Positions 39,731 through 49,004 of a stretch of 49,200 nucleotides of DNA are shown in pieces. The notes under the pieces are model-generated. The model saw only the letters and a list, made by a program, of their open reading frames with translations. It had not been told where the DNA came from and did not search any database. The stretch's first letter is position 1. Every line of letters begins with the position of its first letter. The position numbers and the translations under genes are program-made. This DNA comes from Saccharofermentans sp. (GTDB lineage: Bacteria; Bacillota; Clostridia; Saccharofermentanales; Saccharofermentanaceae): contig JAEFBB010000015.1 of assembly GCA_016292215.1 (NCBI GenBank), positions 1 through 49,200 of the forward strand. Reading direction: 5' to 3'.

Positions 39731-40837
39731 ATGTCTAAGAAGTATAACATCGCAGTCATTCCCGGTGACGGGATCGGTCCTGAGATCACAACGGCCGCTA
39801 TTGAGGTTTTGGAGGCCGCAACATCCAAAAGAGACATAGAGATATTTACAAAGGAGCTTAAGGCAGGCGGAGCTGCCATCGATGCTTACGGAATACCGCT
39901 TCCGCAGGAGACTATCTTTGCCGCAAAGGACAGCGATGCGGTCTTGCTCGGCGCAGTAGGCGGACCGAAATGGGATAACGTCGAACCCGAGAACCGCCCT
40001 GAGAAGGCGCTTTTGGGCCTCAGGTCAGGCCTTGGCCTTTATGCAAACTTAAGACCTGTAGTCGTATTCGACGGCCTTGAAGCGGCATCTCCTCTTAAGG
40101 ATCCGGGAAAGATCGATTTTGTAATAGTAAGAGAGCTTACAGGCGGAATCTACTTCGGCAAGAACGGCATGTATCAGAGCGGAGACCGTTTATCAGACGG
40201 TACCGTAAAGGGCAAGATCGCTTTCGATACAGAGAGCTATTCTGAAGGCGAGATCAACAGGATATTGAAGATCGCTTTTGATCTTGCGATGAAGAGAAGA
40301 AAGAAGCTGACTCTTGTTGATAAGGCAAACGTTCTTATCTCAAGCAGAATGTGGAGAACTCTCGCAAGCCAGATGAGCTTTGATTATCCGGAAGTGGAGT
40401 TTGATACGCTCTACGTTGACAACTGCGCAATGCAGCTTATCAGCAGGCCTGCAAGCTTTGACGTTATCGTAACGAGCAACCTCTTTGGCGACATATTATC
40501 AGATGAAGCAGGACAGATCGTAGGTTCGATCGGAATGCTTCCTTCAGCATCGGTCGGAACACCCGGAACGCCCGGATTATTCGAGCCTATTCACGGTTCG
40601 GCTCCCGATATTGCAGGACAGAACAAGGCTAACCCGATGGGCTCGATCCTTTCTGCAGCAATGATGATGAGGACCATGTTCGGTGAAGAAGAGGTAGCGG
40701 CAGATATTGAAAACGCAGTCAGGAAGACCCTCGCAAGCGGACTTCGCACGAGCGATATTAAGTTTGTCGGCGTAGATGATAACACTACGCTTGCCGGCAC
40801 AAAGGAGATCGCAAAGGCGGTCATCGAGAATCTCTGA
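39731..40837 (+). CDS. leuB: 3-isopropylmalate dehydrogenase
   Basis: 368 residues, normal for LeuB. It oxidises and decarboxylates 3-isopropylmalate with NAD. Landmarks are IAVIPGDGIGPEITTAAIEVL, the LLGLRSGLGLYANLRPV loop (substrate Arg residues), VRELTGGIYFG, and NLFGDILSDEAGQIVGSIGMLPSAS (Mg2+-binding Asp residues). ATG 39731 is used since taaggtga precedes it by 5 bases; the in-frame GTG 39722 lies in that SD. The ppx-like gene starts 28 bases downstream. Confidence 0.96.
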   Translation: MSKKYNIAVIPGDGIGPEITTAAIEVLEAATSKRDIEIFTKELKAGGAAIDAYGIPLPQETIFAAKDSDAVLLGAVGGPKWDNVEPENRPEKALLGLRSGLGLYANLRPVVVFDGLEAASPLKDPGKIDFVIVRELTGGIYFGKNGMYQSGDRLSDGTVKGKIAFDTESYSEGEINRILKIAFDLAMKRRKKLTLVDKANVLISSRMWRTLASQMSFDYPEVEFDTLYVDNCAMQLISRPASFDVIVTSNLFGDILSDEAGQIVGSIGMLPSASVGTPGTPGLFEPIHGSAPDIAGQNKANPMGSILSAAMMMRTMFGEEEVAADIENAVRKTLASGLRTSDIKFVGVDDNTTLAGTKEIAKAVIENL

Positions 40838-40864
40838 TTGCAAAAAGAAAAGAGGACATAACAA

Positions 40865-42403
40865 ATGGCAAAGAAGCTTGTCGCGGTGATCGACATAGGA
40901 TCGCTCACGGCGAGACTTAAAGTTTTCGAGATAGGATCCAAGGGAAAGCCCAAGGAGATAGAAGCAGTCCGTAAGTTCACGGGACTTGGAACAAGATCTT
41001 ACAGTTCAGGCGTCATCCAGCCGGCACAGGTAGACGAGCTTTGCGCCTGCCTTAAGCTGTTTGACGAGAAGTGCAAGGAATACGGCGTTGCGCGTGTTTT
41101 CTGCGTTGCGACTTCGGCGTTCAGAGACGCTACGAATACCGAGATCGTAATAGAGAAGATCAGGACGAGAACAGGCTTTAAGATCAAGGTCCTGGATAAC
41201 TCCATGGAGCGTTTCTATCAGACGATAGCTGTACAGGCTATTTATCCTGATTTCGCGAAAATAATATCTACAGGCACCATGATCCTTGATATCGGATCCG
41301 GCTCTATCCAGGCATCGGTTTATGACAAGTCGGAATTCGTATTCAGCCAGAATCTTCTTTTAGGATCGTTAAGGATCTCAGGAATGTTATCTGACCTTCA
41401 GAGCAGGACTGTTCACTATGAAGAAGTCTTGGAAGAATTCGTCGGTCAGGACTTAGATGATTATCACGCAGTAGAGCCTAAGGGCATCACATACAATAAC
41501 CTCATAGCTTTCTCAGGCGAAATGGGCTATATCAAGCATCTTGCAGGCTATGGCGCAATGGATTCGGCCATACTTACCAAGGAAGAATTCCTCAAAGCAT
41601 ACAACTATCTGCTTAAGGTAAGACCTACGGATCTGACGCTTAAGAACAATATCCCGTCAATGATCGCGCCTTTGCTTCTTCCTACGGCTCTCATCGTTAA
41701 GAATATGCTCGAATACACAGGTGTCGATAAGATCTATATGCCTCACGCTTCTTTGTCTGACGGCATTATCTATTACTACTGCGTTAATTCGCAGGGCCTT
41801 AAGACTGAGATCGCGCCGGACAGCTATCTTATATCTTCCGCAAGGCATATCGCCAAGCGTTACCGTTCAAATAAAAAGCATATCGAATATGTTGAGAAAG
41901 CAGCTCTGCAATTCTTTGACGAGACAAAGAAGGCGAGCGGCTTGGGAAGCCGCGACAGACTGCTTTTGCAGGTTGCGGTAATACTCCATGAGATCGGTAA
42001 GTTCGTTCACGCGAGAAATCACAGCGATGCTGCATATTCGATCATAAGAAATACTAACCTCATGGGGCTTGATCACGAAGAGATCAACATGGTCGCCATG
42101 ATCGTAAGGCTCTATCCGAGAAATAATCCTTATCAGAGTTACTATTACACGCAGCTTCCTTCTGACCAGAAGGTCATCGTATCCAAGCTCGCATCGATCC
42201 TGAAGATCGCTGACGCAATGGATGCGTCGCATAAGCAGAAGGGTAAGAAGATCCAGTGTAAGATCAAGGACAATCAATTCGTCATCACTTGTGATGCATC
42301 TGAAGATATGTCATTCGAGAAATGGGCTTTTGAGAGCAGAAGCTCAATGTTCGAAGACGTAATGGGAATCAAGCCGGTTCTCAAGACCAGGAGGGAAGGC
42401 TAA
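40865..42403 (+). CDS. Ppx/GppA-family exopolyphosphatase-like protein
   Basis: 512 residues. The N-terminal ~300 residues have the Ppx/GppA actin-like fold: VIDIGSLTARL (phosphate loop), ATSAFRDATN, and ILDIGSGSIQASVY. The C-terminal ~200 residues form an HD-type domain (VILHEIGKFVHARNHSDAAYSII, DHEEINMVAMIVRLYPR). It should degrade polyphosphate or (p)ppGpp pentaphosphate. Departures from canonical members: DIGGGSTE becomes DIGSGSIQ and the ExE catalytic region reads NSMERFYQTIA, so activity may differ. Its stop overlaps the ppk start by one base, so both ends of polyphosphate metabolism are translationally linked. Confidence 0.88.
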   Translation: MAKKLVAVIDIGSLTARLKVFEIGSKGKPKEIEAVRKFTGLGTRSYSSGVIQPAQVDELCACLKLFDEKCKEYGVARVFCVATSAFRDATNTEIVIEKIRTRTGFKIKVLDNSMERFYQTIAVQAIYPDFAKIISTGTMILDIGSGSIQASVYDKSEFVFSQNLLLGSLRISGMLSDLQSRTVHYEEVLEEFVGQDLDDYHAVEPKGITYNNLIAFSGEMGYIKHLAGYGAMDSAILTKEEFLKAYNYLLKVRPTDLTLKNNIPSMIAPLLLPTALIVKNMLEYTGVDKIYMPHASLSDGIIYYYCVNSQGLKTEIAPDSYLISSARHIAKRYRSNKKHIEYVEKAALQFFDETKKASGLGSRDRLLLQVAVILHEIGKFVHARNHSDAAYSIIRNTNLMGLDHEEINMVAMIVRLYPRNNPYQSYYYTQLPSDQKVIVSKLASILKIADAMDASHKQKGKKIQCKIKDNQFVITCDASEDMSFEKWAFESRSSMFEDVMGIKPVLKTRREG

Positions 42404-44853
42404 TGGCAGTCAAGAAGGGCGCTTCAGCGCGCAAGACTAATACATCAACTAAGAAACAGACAACGGCTAAGAAGACCGCTTCTAAGACAGCGGCAAAGAA
42501 ACCTGCAGCCAAGAAAACAACAGTTAAGAAGGCAGCAGTCAAAAAGCCGGGGGCAAAGAAGTCACCTGCAAAGAAGGTCCCTGCAAAAAAGAATTCACCT
42601 AAGAAGGCAGCAAAGTTCGTATCTGCTCCTGAGGTGACAGACAGCTCTTTTATGGAATCAAGCGCATCTTTCCTGAGCGGAAATGCTTGTTTTTATAACC
42701 GTGAGCTTTCATGGCTCGAGTTTGACGACCGTATCTTGAACGAGGCAAGAGATTCCAAAAATCCGCTGCTTGAGAGACTCAATTTCCTGTCTATTACAGC
42801 GTCGAATCTTGACGAATTCTATATCGTAAGAGTTGCGTCCTTAAGAGACATGCAGAGTATTGATTTTGCCGAGCGCGACATCGCGGGATTCTCTATCGAT
42901 GAGCAGCTCGAGAGGATCGACCAGAAGACAAGAAGAACGATGTCCCTGATGTATTCGACTTTCGGAAGATCGCTCGTCCCTTCTCTTGCGCAGGAAAAGA
43001 TCTATCTGAAGAATTACGAAGAGTTAAGCGACCAGTTGAGAGCTATAGCAGATTCATATTTTAAGACGGTCCTTTATCCGATCTTAACACCTATGGCGGT
43101 CGACTCTTCAAGACCTTTCCCGCTTATCTATAACCGTTCGCTCAACATGTGCGTCATGCTCGAGAATGAGCCCAAGATGGTTAAACTTCAGGAGAAGGCA
43201 ACCGATGGTATCAGCAATGCTAAGCATACCGTCAATGATGAGAAATACATGTATGCGACTGTACAGATCCCGACGGTCGTTAAGAGGCTTTATCAGATAC
43301 CGACAGAAGACGGTGATGTTTTCGTGCCCGTCGAGCAGATCATAAGAGCGAATACGGACATGCTCTTCAACGGCCAGACCGTTGTGGCTACTGCGTTCTA
43401 CCGCGTTATGCGTAATGCTGACCTTGATATCGACGAGGACGAAGCAGAAGACCTCTTAAAGGAGATCGAAGAGCAGGTAAGAAGGAGAAGATTCGGTGAG
43501 ATCATAAGGCTCGAAGTCCAGGACGACATCGATTCTGACCTTCTTAAGTACATAGTTGATGAATTGGAAGTGGATGAGGCCGATATCTTTACGGTTAACG
43601 GTCCTATCGATCTTACGTTCCTTTCCAAGCTCGCGTCCGCATGCAAGGCAAAGCATCCCGAGCTTTGCTACAAGGCTCACGAGCCTGCCGAAGCAGCTTC
43701 TTTTGACGGACCTGTCAGCGAGCTGGATATTTTCGAGCAGATCAGGGCAAAGGACAGGATCGTCCACCATCCTTATGAGACTTTCGAACCTGTATTGGAG
43801 TTCGTTAAGCAGGCAGCCAGAGACCCTAATGTTCTTGCTATCAAGCAGACTCTCTACCGCGTATCCGACAGATCGCCGATCATCGCATCGCTCCTCGAGG
43901 CTGCCCAGAACGGCAAGCAGGTAATGGTATTAGTTGAGCTTAAGGCGAGATTCGATGAAGAGAACAACATCAACTGGGCCAAGAAGCTTGAGAATGCGGG
44001 CTGCCACGTTATCTACGGCCTTGTCGGCCTTAAGACCCACAGTAAGATCACTCTTGTCGTTCGAAAAGAAGAGGACGGCATCAGAAGATATCTGCACTTG
44101 GCTACCGGTAACTACAACGATGTGACAGCTAAGATCTATACAGACCTCGGTCTGTTCACCGCTTCTGAATCTTTCGGTGAGGATGCTTCGGAGTTCTTCA
44201 ATATGCTTTCCGGATTCTCTATCCCGCAGTCATGGAGAAGACTTATCCCTGCGCCTTTGTGGATGAAGGATTACTTCATTTCAAGGATCAGGCGTGAGGC
44301 TGAGAATGCCCGCAACGGCAAGCCTGCGCGCATCATCGCGAAGATCAATTCACTTGTTGATGAGACAATTATCAAAGCGCTTTACACGGCTTCTAACGCA
44401 GGCGTTAAGATCGACCTCATCGTCAGAGGTATCTGCTGCTTAAGAGCCGGAATCCCGGGTATGAGCGAGAATATCACTGTCCGCTCCATTACGGGAAGAT
44501 TCCTCGAGCATTCGAGAATATTCTATTTCTACAATGAAGGCCACGAAGACGTCTATCTTGCTTCCGCTGACTGGATGCCGAGAAACTTAAACCGCCGTGT
44601 CGAGCTTCTGTTCCCGGTAGAAGATGCGGACTGCAGAGCGCGCGTCATGGAAGTGCTCGAAGTGGAGCTCGCAGATACCGTAAGAGCTCATTTCCTGCAG
44701 CCCGACGGCTCATACCGCAAGCTCGATCTCCGCGGCAAAGAGAAGATCGATTCACAGCAAAAACTGATCGATCTTGCTGACAGCGCGATCGCCGAGCGTC
44801 ACAAAAACATTGATAAACGCGAGTTTATACCTGAAGTGAATCCCAGAGAATAA
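42403..44853 (+). CDS. ppk1: Polyphosphate kinase 1 with a histone-like N-terminal lysine tail
   Basis: 816 residues. Residues 1-71 are a low-complexity tail with 25 Lys and no Asp or Glu (AAKKPAAKK, AKKSPAKKVPAKK). The Ppk1 core starts near residue 97 with YNRELSWLEFDDRILNEA and SNLDEFYIVRVASL. The phospho-accepting His is likely His546 in LKTHSK; a second conserved His703 lies in FLEHSRIFYF. Ppk1 makes long polyphosphate from ATP as a tetramer. Normal Ppk1 proteins are about 690-720 residues, so the tail accounts for the extra length. A basic tail could hold the acidic product or bind nucleic acid. Its start overlaps the stop of ppx. Confidence 0.95.
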   Translation: MAVKKGASARKTNTSTKKQTTAKKTASKTAAKKPAAKKTTVKKAAVKKPGAKKSPAKKVPAKKNSPKKAAKFVSAPEVTDSSFMESSASFLSGNACFYNRELSWLEFDDRILNEARDSKNPLLERLNFLSITASNLDEFYIVRVASLRDMQSIDFAERDIAGFSIDEQLERIDQKTRRTMSLMYSTFGRSLVPSLAQEKIYLKNYEELSDQLRAIADSYFKTVLYPILTPMAVDSSRPFPLIYNRSLNMCVMLENEPKMVKLQEKATDGISNAKHTVNDEKYMYATVQIPTVVKRLYQIPTEDGDVFVPVEQIIRANTDMLFNGQTVVATAFYRVMRNADLDIDEDEAEDLLKEIEEQVRRRRFGEIIRLEVQDDIDSDLLKYIVDELEVDEADIFTVNGPIDLTFLSKLASACKAKHPELCYKAHEPAEAASFDGPVSELDIFEQIRAKDRIVHHPYETFEPVLEFVKQAARDPNVLAIKQTLYRVSDRSPIIASLLEAAQNGKQVMVLVELKARFDEENNINWAKKLENAGCHVIYGLVGLKTHSKITLVVRKEEDGIRRYLHLATGNYNDVTAKIYTDLGLFTASESFGEDASEFFNMLSGFSIPQSWRRLIPAPLWMKDYFISRIRREAENARNGKPARIIAKINSLVDETIIKALYTASNAGVKIDLIVRGICCLRAGIPGMSENITVRSITGRFLEHSRIFYFYNEGHEDVYLASADWMPRNLNRRVELLFPVEDADCRARVMEVLEVELADTVRAHFLQPDGSYRKLDLRGKEKIDSQQKLIDLADSAIAERHKNIDKREFIPEVNPRE

Positions 44854-44871
44854 AACGGTTGATATCAAATG

Positions 44872-44908
44872 ATCCCGCATCCGTGACAAGAATGCGGGAT
44901 TTATTTTG
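44872..44908 (+). terminator. Rho-independent terminator of the leu-ppx-ppk transcript
   Basis: atcccgcat (44872-44880) pairs perfectly with atgcgggat (44892-44900), followed by ttattttg. 19 bases after the ppk stop. Confidence 0.85.
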
Positions 44909-44975
44909 CAATGTTTTCAGATAAAAAGGTTTAAGGGCAAATTAAGATGGGGTTAAGAATTATCCGAGGGAATAA

Positions 44976-44984
44976 TGGTAGAAT
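44976..44984 (+). promoter_or_regulatory. Extended -10 promoter (TGG-TAGAAT)
   Basis: TGG (44976-44978) followed by TAGAAT (44979-44984), 22 bases before the ATG at 45007, with the SD aggggg between. No -35 match. Confidence 0.6.
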
Positions 44985-45006
44985 ATCGCGGTAGGGGGAA
45001 CCGATT

Positions 45007-45720
45007 ATGGAATTTGTTATCAGTCATTTAGTTAAGAGCTATGGATCAAAGCAGGTGCTCAAGGATGTAGATTTTGTTTTCGAAGAGGGCAAAATATACG
45101 GCCTCCTGGGACGCAACGGCTCAGGCAAGACTACATTCTTTAACTGCATCAACGGCGATATTGATATTAACTCCGGATCTTTTTATCTGCGCGAAAACAG
45201 CGATTCCAAGGATATCATCAAGGTCGAGCCTCAGGATATCGGATATCTCGTATCGACTCCGACCGTGCCTGAGTTTATGACGGGCAGGGAGTTTTTGAAG
45301 TTCTTTTTGGAGGTTCACGAAGAGATCAAGCCTGATAAGACTATTGATGAATACTTCGATTACATGATAATCCCTGAAGATGACAGGGACAGACTGCTCA
45401 AGGATTATTCGCACGGCACCAAGAATAAGATGCAGATGCTTCTTAACATCATCGCATCACCCAAGCTCGTGCTTCTCGATGAGCCTCTGACATCGCTAGA
45501 CGTTATTATCGCGGAGGAGATGAAGAACGTTATCAGGTCGCAGAAGCCCGGAAGGATCACCATCTTCTCGACACATCTTCTTGATGTGGCAGTAGACCTC
45601 TGTGATGAGATCGTACTGCTTCATAACGGAAGGCTTGAACCTATAGATAAGAGCAACCTGGGCAACAGTGATTTCAAGGATAAGATCATTGCCGCTCTGA
45701 AGGATCAGGACGATGCGTAA
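45007..45720 (+). CDS. ABC transporter ATP-binding protein
   Basis: 237 residues. Walker A is GLLGRNGSGKTTF; Walker B is LVLLDEPLTSLD; the switch region is TIFSTHLLDVAVDL. The signature is unusual, YSHGTKNKMQML in place of LSGGQ, which is common in ABC-2 exporters of this type. With the overlapping membrane protein gene it makes a two-gene exporter. Substrate unknown. Confidence 0.92.
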   Translation: MEFVISHLVKSYGSKQVLKDVDFVFEEGKIYGLLGRNGSGKTTFFNCINGDIDINSGSFYLRENSDSKDIIKVEPQDIGYLVSTPTVPEFMTGREFLKFFLEVHEEIKPDKTIDEYFDYMIIPEDDRDRLLKDYSHGTKNKMQMLLNIIASPKLVLLDEPLTSLDVIIAEEMKNVIRSQKPGRITIFSTHLLDVAVDLCDEIVLLHNGRLEPIDKSNLGNSDFKDKIIAALKDQDDA

Positions 45721-47461
45721 TACTTTCATAAATACCTTAACGAAGGTAAATCATCTCAGGAGCATCATCGGTTATAACGGCCTGGTCTATGCGCTGAAAA
45801 AGCTTCCTTTGATCGGGAAGCATTTGCCGGACAGGCTTTACGGACTGACTGCTCTTAAGATCATTTACTGGGTCTTCCATATCATCAAGGAAGTCAGCAT
45901 GCTTTTCATCGGCAAGATCTTCGGACTTGGCATGATCTATCTTATTGCGCTTTTCCTTAAAAACGAATACATCGGACACGAAATGGCTGAAGGTATTTCA
46001 GGACCGAATCTCTTTGCGAGCTTTGCGCTGTTCATGTTTATCATTTACGCGCTGTTCGGGTTGCTCCTGAATACGAGGCTTTTCAAGTGCACAACGGAGA
46101 AAGAATACCTTGTCTTCATGCTCAGGATGAATCCGAGAACGCTCAATAATTCGCTTTTCATCTTTGATCTCGGCAAGCTCGTGATCGGTTATTTGATCGC
46201 GGGTATTGTAGCGATAATAGGCGGCGCGCCTGTCTGGCTCTGGCTGGGGATCCCTGTCCTCGCAGTATGCATCAAGCTTTTTGGAGCAGGTGCTCTCGCG
46301 GCTTTCTACAAATCTAAGAGTAAGCGCAACAAACTCCTTAAGGGCAGTACTTGGGGCCTGATCGTAAGACTTCTTTTTGTATTCATGCTCCTGCCGGTCT
46401 TTATGGTAATGGTAATCAACGGATACTATGTGCCGCTGCAATATATGCTGATAGTTGCTGCAGTCTTTGTTTTGCTTGGCGTTTGGGGCTTTTTTGAGCT
46501 TGCGGGGTTTGACGCGAATCTTCACAGAAGAGCGCTCCGCGACAATATCGTAAGAAAAGAGATCGAGCACTACAGGGAGCCTGTTAATACCAAACAGTTC
46601 AAGCGTTTAAAGGCTACAGGCACCATAAAAGGTGATAAGAAAGGCTTTGAGTATCTTAACGCGCTCTTCGTCAGAAGACACAGAACGATGCTCGTCCTTA
46701 AAGCTGTGATATTTACGATAGTTGTTTTACTCATTATCGGGCTTATGCTCTTTGGTTTTATCTACGGATACGGAAAACAATTCGGTGCCGGAAACACATG
46801 GGTGATGATCGGTAATAATCTTATAAACCTTATCACCGGTCATGGTTATGATGACGTTTTGCTTCCGTATGAAAGAGTTTCAGGATTCGAATTCTTTGAG
46901 TTCTTAAGGATCTGCTTTAGCAAACAGCTTCTTTTTATGATATTACCGCTCACAGTAGCTGATATCTCTTTCAAGGCAACACAGGCGATGTATATCAACT
47001 GCGACAACAGCCTCATGACTTTCAGCTTCTTTAAGCAGCGCGAAAAGATAATGAAGCTCTTTGACATCAGATTAAAGCAGCTCATAAGGATTAATCTGGG
47101 TCCTGCGATCGCATGCGGTCTTTTTGCTGATCTTATCCTGTTCTATACGGGCGGTCAGGACTATCCGTTCCAATACCTTCTGACACTTCTTGTCCCTGTG
47201 CTTATCTCCGTTATCAACTCGATGACGTGGCTTGCGCTCTACTATCTTTTCCAGCCGTATACAACGACTGTAAACGTCAAGGGAGGAGCATACAAGGCGG
47301 CAAGGATCATCATATCGTTCATATCAGGCTTTATCTGCTGGGTACCGCTTAACACCGCAATCCTTGCAGGCGTGCTGGCAGTCTATGCTTTAGTATATGT
47401 GTTGGTAATGAGAGTACTTGTAAAGAAGTTTGCTCCGAAAACATGGAAATTAAAATCTTAA
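45713..47461 (+). CDS. Polytopic membrane protein, likely permease of the preceding ATPase
   Basis: 582 residues with about 11-12 predicted membrane helices in two blocks (about 55-270 and 325-565) separated by a cytoplasmic loop of about 60 charged residues (RKEIEHYREPVNTKQFKRLKATG). It lacks a signal peptide. The ATG at 45713 overlaps the ATPase gene by eight bases, which argues that it is the matching permease. No named family comes to mind; large ABC-2-like exporters of this shape exist in Clostridia. Confidence 0.8.
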   Translation: MRNTFINTLTKVNHLRSIIGYNGLVYALKKLPLIGKHLPDRLYGLTALKIIYWVFHIIKEVSMLFIGKIFGLGMIYLIALFLKNEYIGHEMAEGISGPNLFASFALFMFIIYALFGLLLNTRLFKCTTEKEYLVFMLRMNPRTLNNSLFIFDLGKLVIGYLIAGIVAIIGGAPVWLWLGIPVLAVCIKLFGAGALAAFYKSKSKRNKLLKGSTWGLIVRLLFVFMLLPVFMVMVINGYYVPLQYMLIVAAVFVLLGVWGFFELAGFDANLHRRALRDNIVRKEIEHYREPVNTKQFKRLKATGTIKGDKKGFEYLNALFVRRHRTMLVLKAVIFTIVVLLIIGLMLFGFIYGYGKQFGAGNTWVMIGNNLINLITGHGYDDVLLPYERVSGFEFFEFLRICFSKQLLFMILPLTVADISFKATQAMYINCDNSLMTFSFFKQREKIMKLFDIRLKQLIRINLGPAIACGLFADLILFYTGGQDYPFQYLLTLLVPVLISVINSMTWLALYYLFQPYTTTVNVKGGAYKAARIIISFISGFICWVPLNTAILAGVLAVYALVYVLVMRVLVKKFAPKTWKLKS

Positions 47462-47479
47462 GAAATATAGAGTTTCCTG

Positions 47480-47488
47480 TGATAAAAT
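47480..47488 (+). promoter_or_regulatory. Extended -10 promoter (TGA-TAAAAT) of the GGDEF gene
   Basis: TGA (47480-47482) then TAAAAT (47483-47488), 35 bases before the ATG at 47524. It is the same 9-mer as at 22956 and 35887. Confidence 0.5.
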
Positions 47489-47523
47489 TATCTTAAATTT
47501 CTTTGATACATGTGAGGTGCACT

Positions 47524-48930
47524 ATGGACTTCAAAAGTTTCGTTGACATGTTCGATGTCATGACATGTGTTGTTTCGGTCGAGACAAAAGAAGACGGTTC
47601 TTATGGCGAGATCAGAATAGTTACCGGTAATCAGGCATATATTAATTCTATTGAACATGCAGATCCTGATGTTCCTCAGATGCTTACCAGCAAGTTTGTT
47701 CCGAACAGCCTCTACCAGACATATTTCCCTACAGATTTGAATTTTGAGGATTTCTGTTTCAGATGTGCAGTCTTAAAGCAGCCGATGCATTCTTATGTGC
47801 ATCCTGACAGGTACGATTTCTGGTTCAATCTTTATATGATGCCTTTAGGAAGCGAAGGTAATCTCCATTACTGCACTTATTCCCAGATTGTTTCAAGAAA
47901 TGTGGACAGCGAGCAAATGAGCAATACATCAGCTTCAACGGCATCAGAAGTTCTTAATACTTGCATAAAGCTCAGGGGTACTACTAATTTCCAACACACT
48001 ATGGACGAGGTAATCTCTGATATCAGAAAACTCTGTGATGCGCAATCCTGCGTAATCCTTCTTACAGATGATGAGAATCGCACCTGCAGTGCTCTTTGTG
48101 AGTCCAGAAATGAATACTCCATGCTTCCGAGCATGTCCGGTGTCCTAAAAGAAGGTTTCTACGATCTGGTTGCTTCATGGAAAGATACGATCGGTGGCAG
48201 CAATTGCCTTATTGCCAAGAACAGAAATGACTGGGAATATATCAGGCAGAAAAATCCTGCCTGGTATGAGTCGCTGACGAAAGCAAATGTCGATAGTATC
48301 GTTCTATTCCCGCTGAAATCCACGGATGAGACTTTGGGATATATATGGGCTTGTAATTTCGATATCAAAAATGCCGTTAAGATAAAAGAAACCCTTGAAT
48401 TGACCACGTTCTTTGTAGGCTCTGAAATAGCTAACCAGAGGCTTGTGAAGAAGCTCAGGATCTTGAGCTCTGTTGACATGCTGACAGGTGTTTTAAACAG
48501 AAATGAGATGAACAACAGGATCGACGGCCTGAGAAAGATCGGATGTGAAGAGATCAAGGGCTTAGGCATTGTTTTTGCTGACCTTAACGGTCTTAAGAGA
48601 GTTAACGATAATGAAGGTCATACAGCAGGCGATCTTCTCCTGAAGAACGGTGCTATGCTCCTTCAGAATATATTTGTCGGTGACGAGATCTACAGAGCGG
48701 GCGGCGACGAATTCATGGTCCTTATGACATTCACAACTGAAGAAACCATTGTCGAAAGGATCACAAAAGCCAAAAAGCTTTCAAGACATTACGGCAATGT
48801 CTCGTTTGCCTTTGGTTACAGCTTTCAAAGTGTTGTCACAGACATTACCGAAGCTTTGAAGACTGCTGACGAAAGAATGTATGCCGACAAAGAACAGTAC
48901 TACAAGGAACATCCGGAATTAAAGCGGTAA
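47524..48930 (+). CDS. GAF-GGDEF protein, probable diguanylate cyclase
   Basis: 468 residues, soluble. Residues 1-130 may be a PAS-like sensor region; about 140-310 look like a GAF domain (FQHTMDEVISDIRKLCDAQSCVILLTDDE, VDSIVLFPLKSTDETLGYIWA). Residues about 315-465 form the GGDEF domain: DMLTGVLNRNEMNNRI, GIVFADLNGLKRVND, and the intact catalytic YRAGGDEFMVLM. It should make c-di-GMP from two GTP. The RxxD inhibitory site that normally precedes GGDEF by five residues reads FVGD, so product inhibition may be lost. gaggtg lies 6 bases before ATG 47524; an in-frame ATG at 47503 has no such SD. No EAL domain is present. Confidence 0.92.
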   Translation: MDFKSFVDMFDVMTCVVSVETKEDGSYGEIRIVTGNQAYINSIEHADPDVPQMLTSKFVPNSLYQTYFPTDLNFEDFCFRCAVLKQPMHSYVHPDRYDFWFNLYMMPLGSEGNLHYCTYSQIVSRNVDSEQMSNTSASTASEVLNTCIKLRGTTNFQHTMDEVISDIRKLCDAQSCVILLTDDENRTCSALCESRNEYSMLPSMSGVLKEGFYDLVASWKDTIGGSNCLIAKNRNDWEYIRQKNPAWYESLTKANVDSIVLFPLKSTDETLGYIWACNFDIKNAVKIKETLELTTFFVGSEIANQRLVKKLRILSSVDMLTGVLNRNEMNNRIDGLRKIGCEEIKGLGIVFADLNGLKRVNDNEGHTAGDLLLKNGAMLLQNIFVGDEIYRAGGDEFMVLMTFTTEETIVERITKAKKLSRHYGNVSFAFGYSFQSVVTDITEALKTADERMYADKEQYYKEHPELKR

Positions 48931-49004
48931 TGGATTAACATGGTATGTTTTCAATACCTTTTCCCACTGCTTCTGCGGAAATTTTAACTTATGAAGAACA
49001 ATAA

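Noticed and set aside
45998..46570. 190-codon minus-strand ORF inside the permease gene
   Set aside because: Charged composition mirrors the membrane helices of the real gene; no SD or domain.
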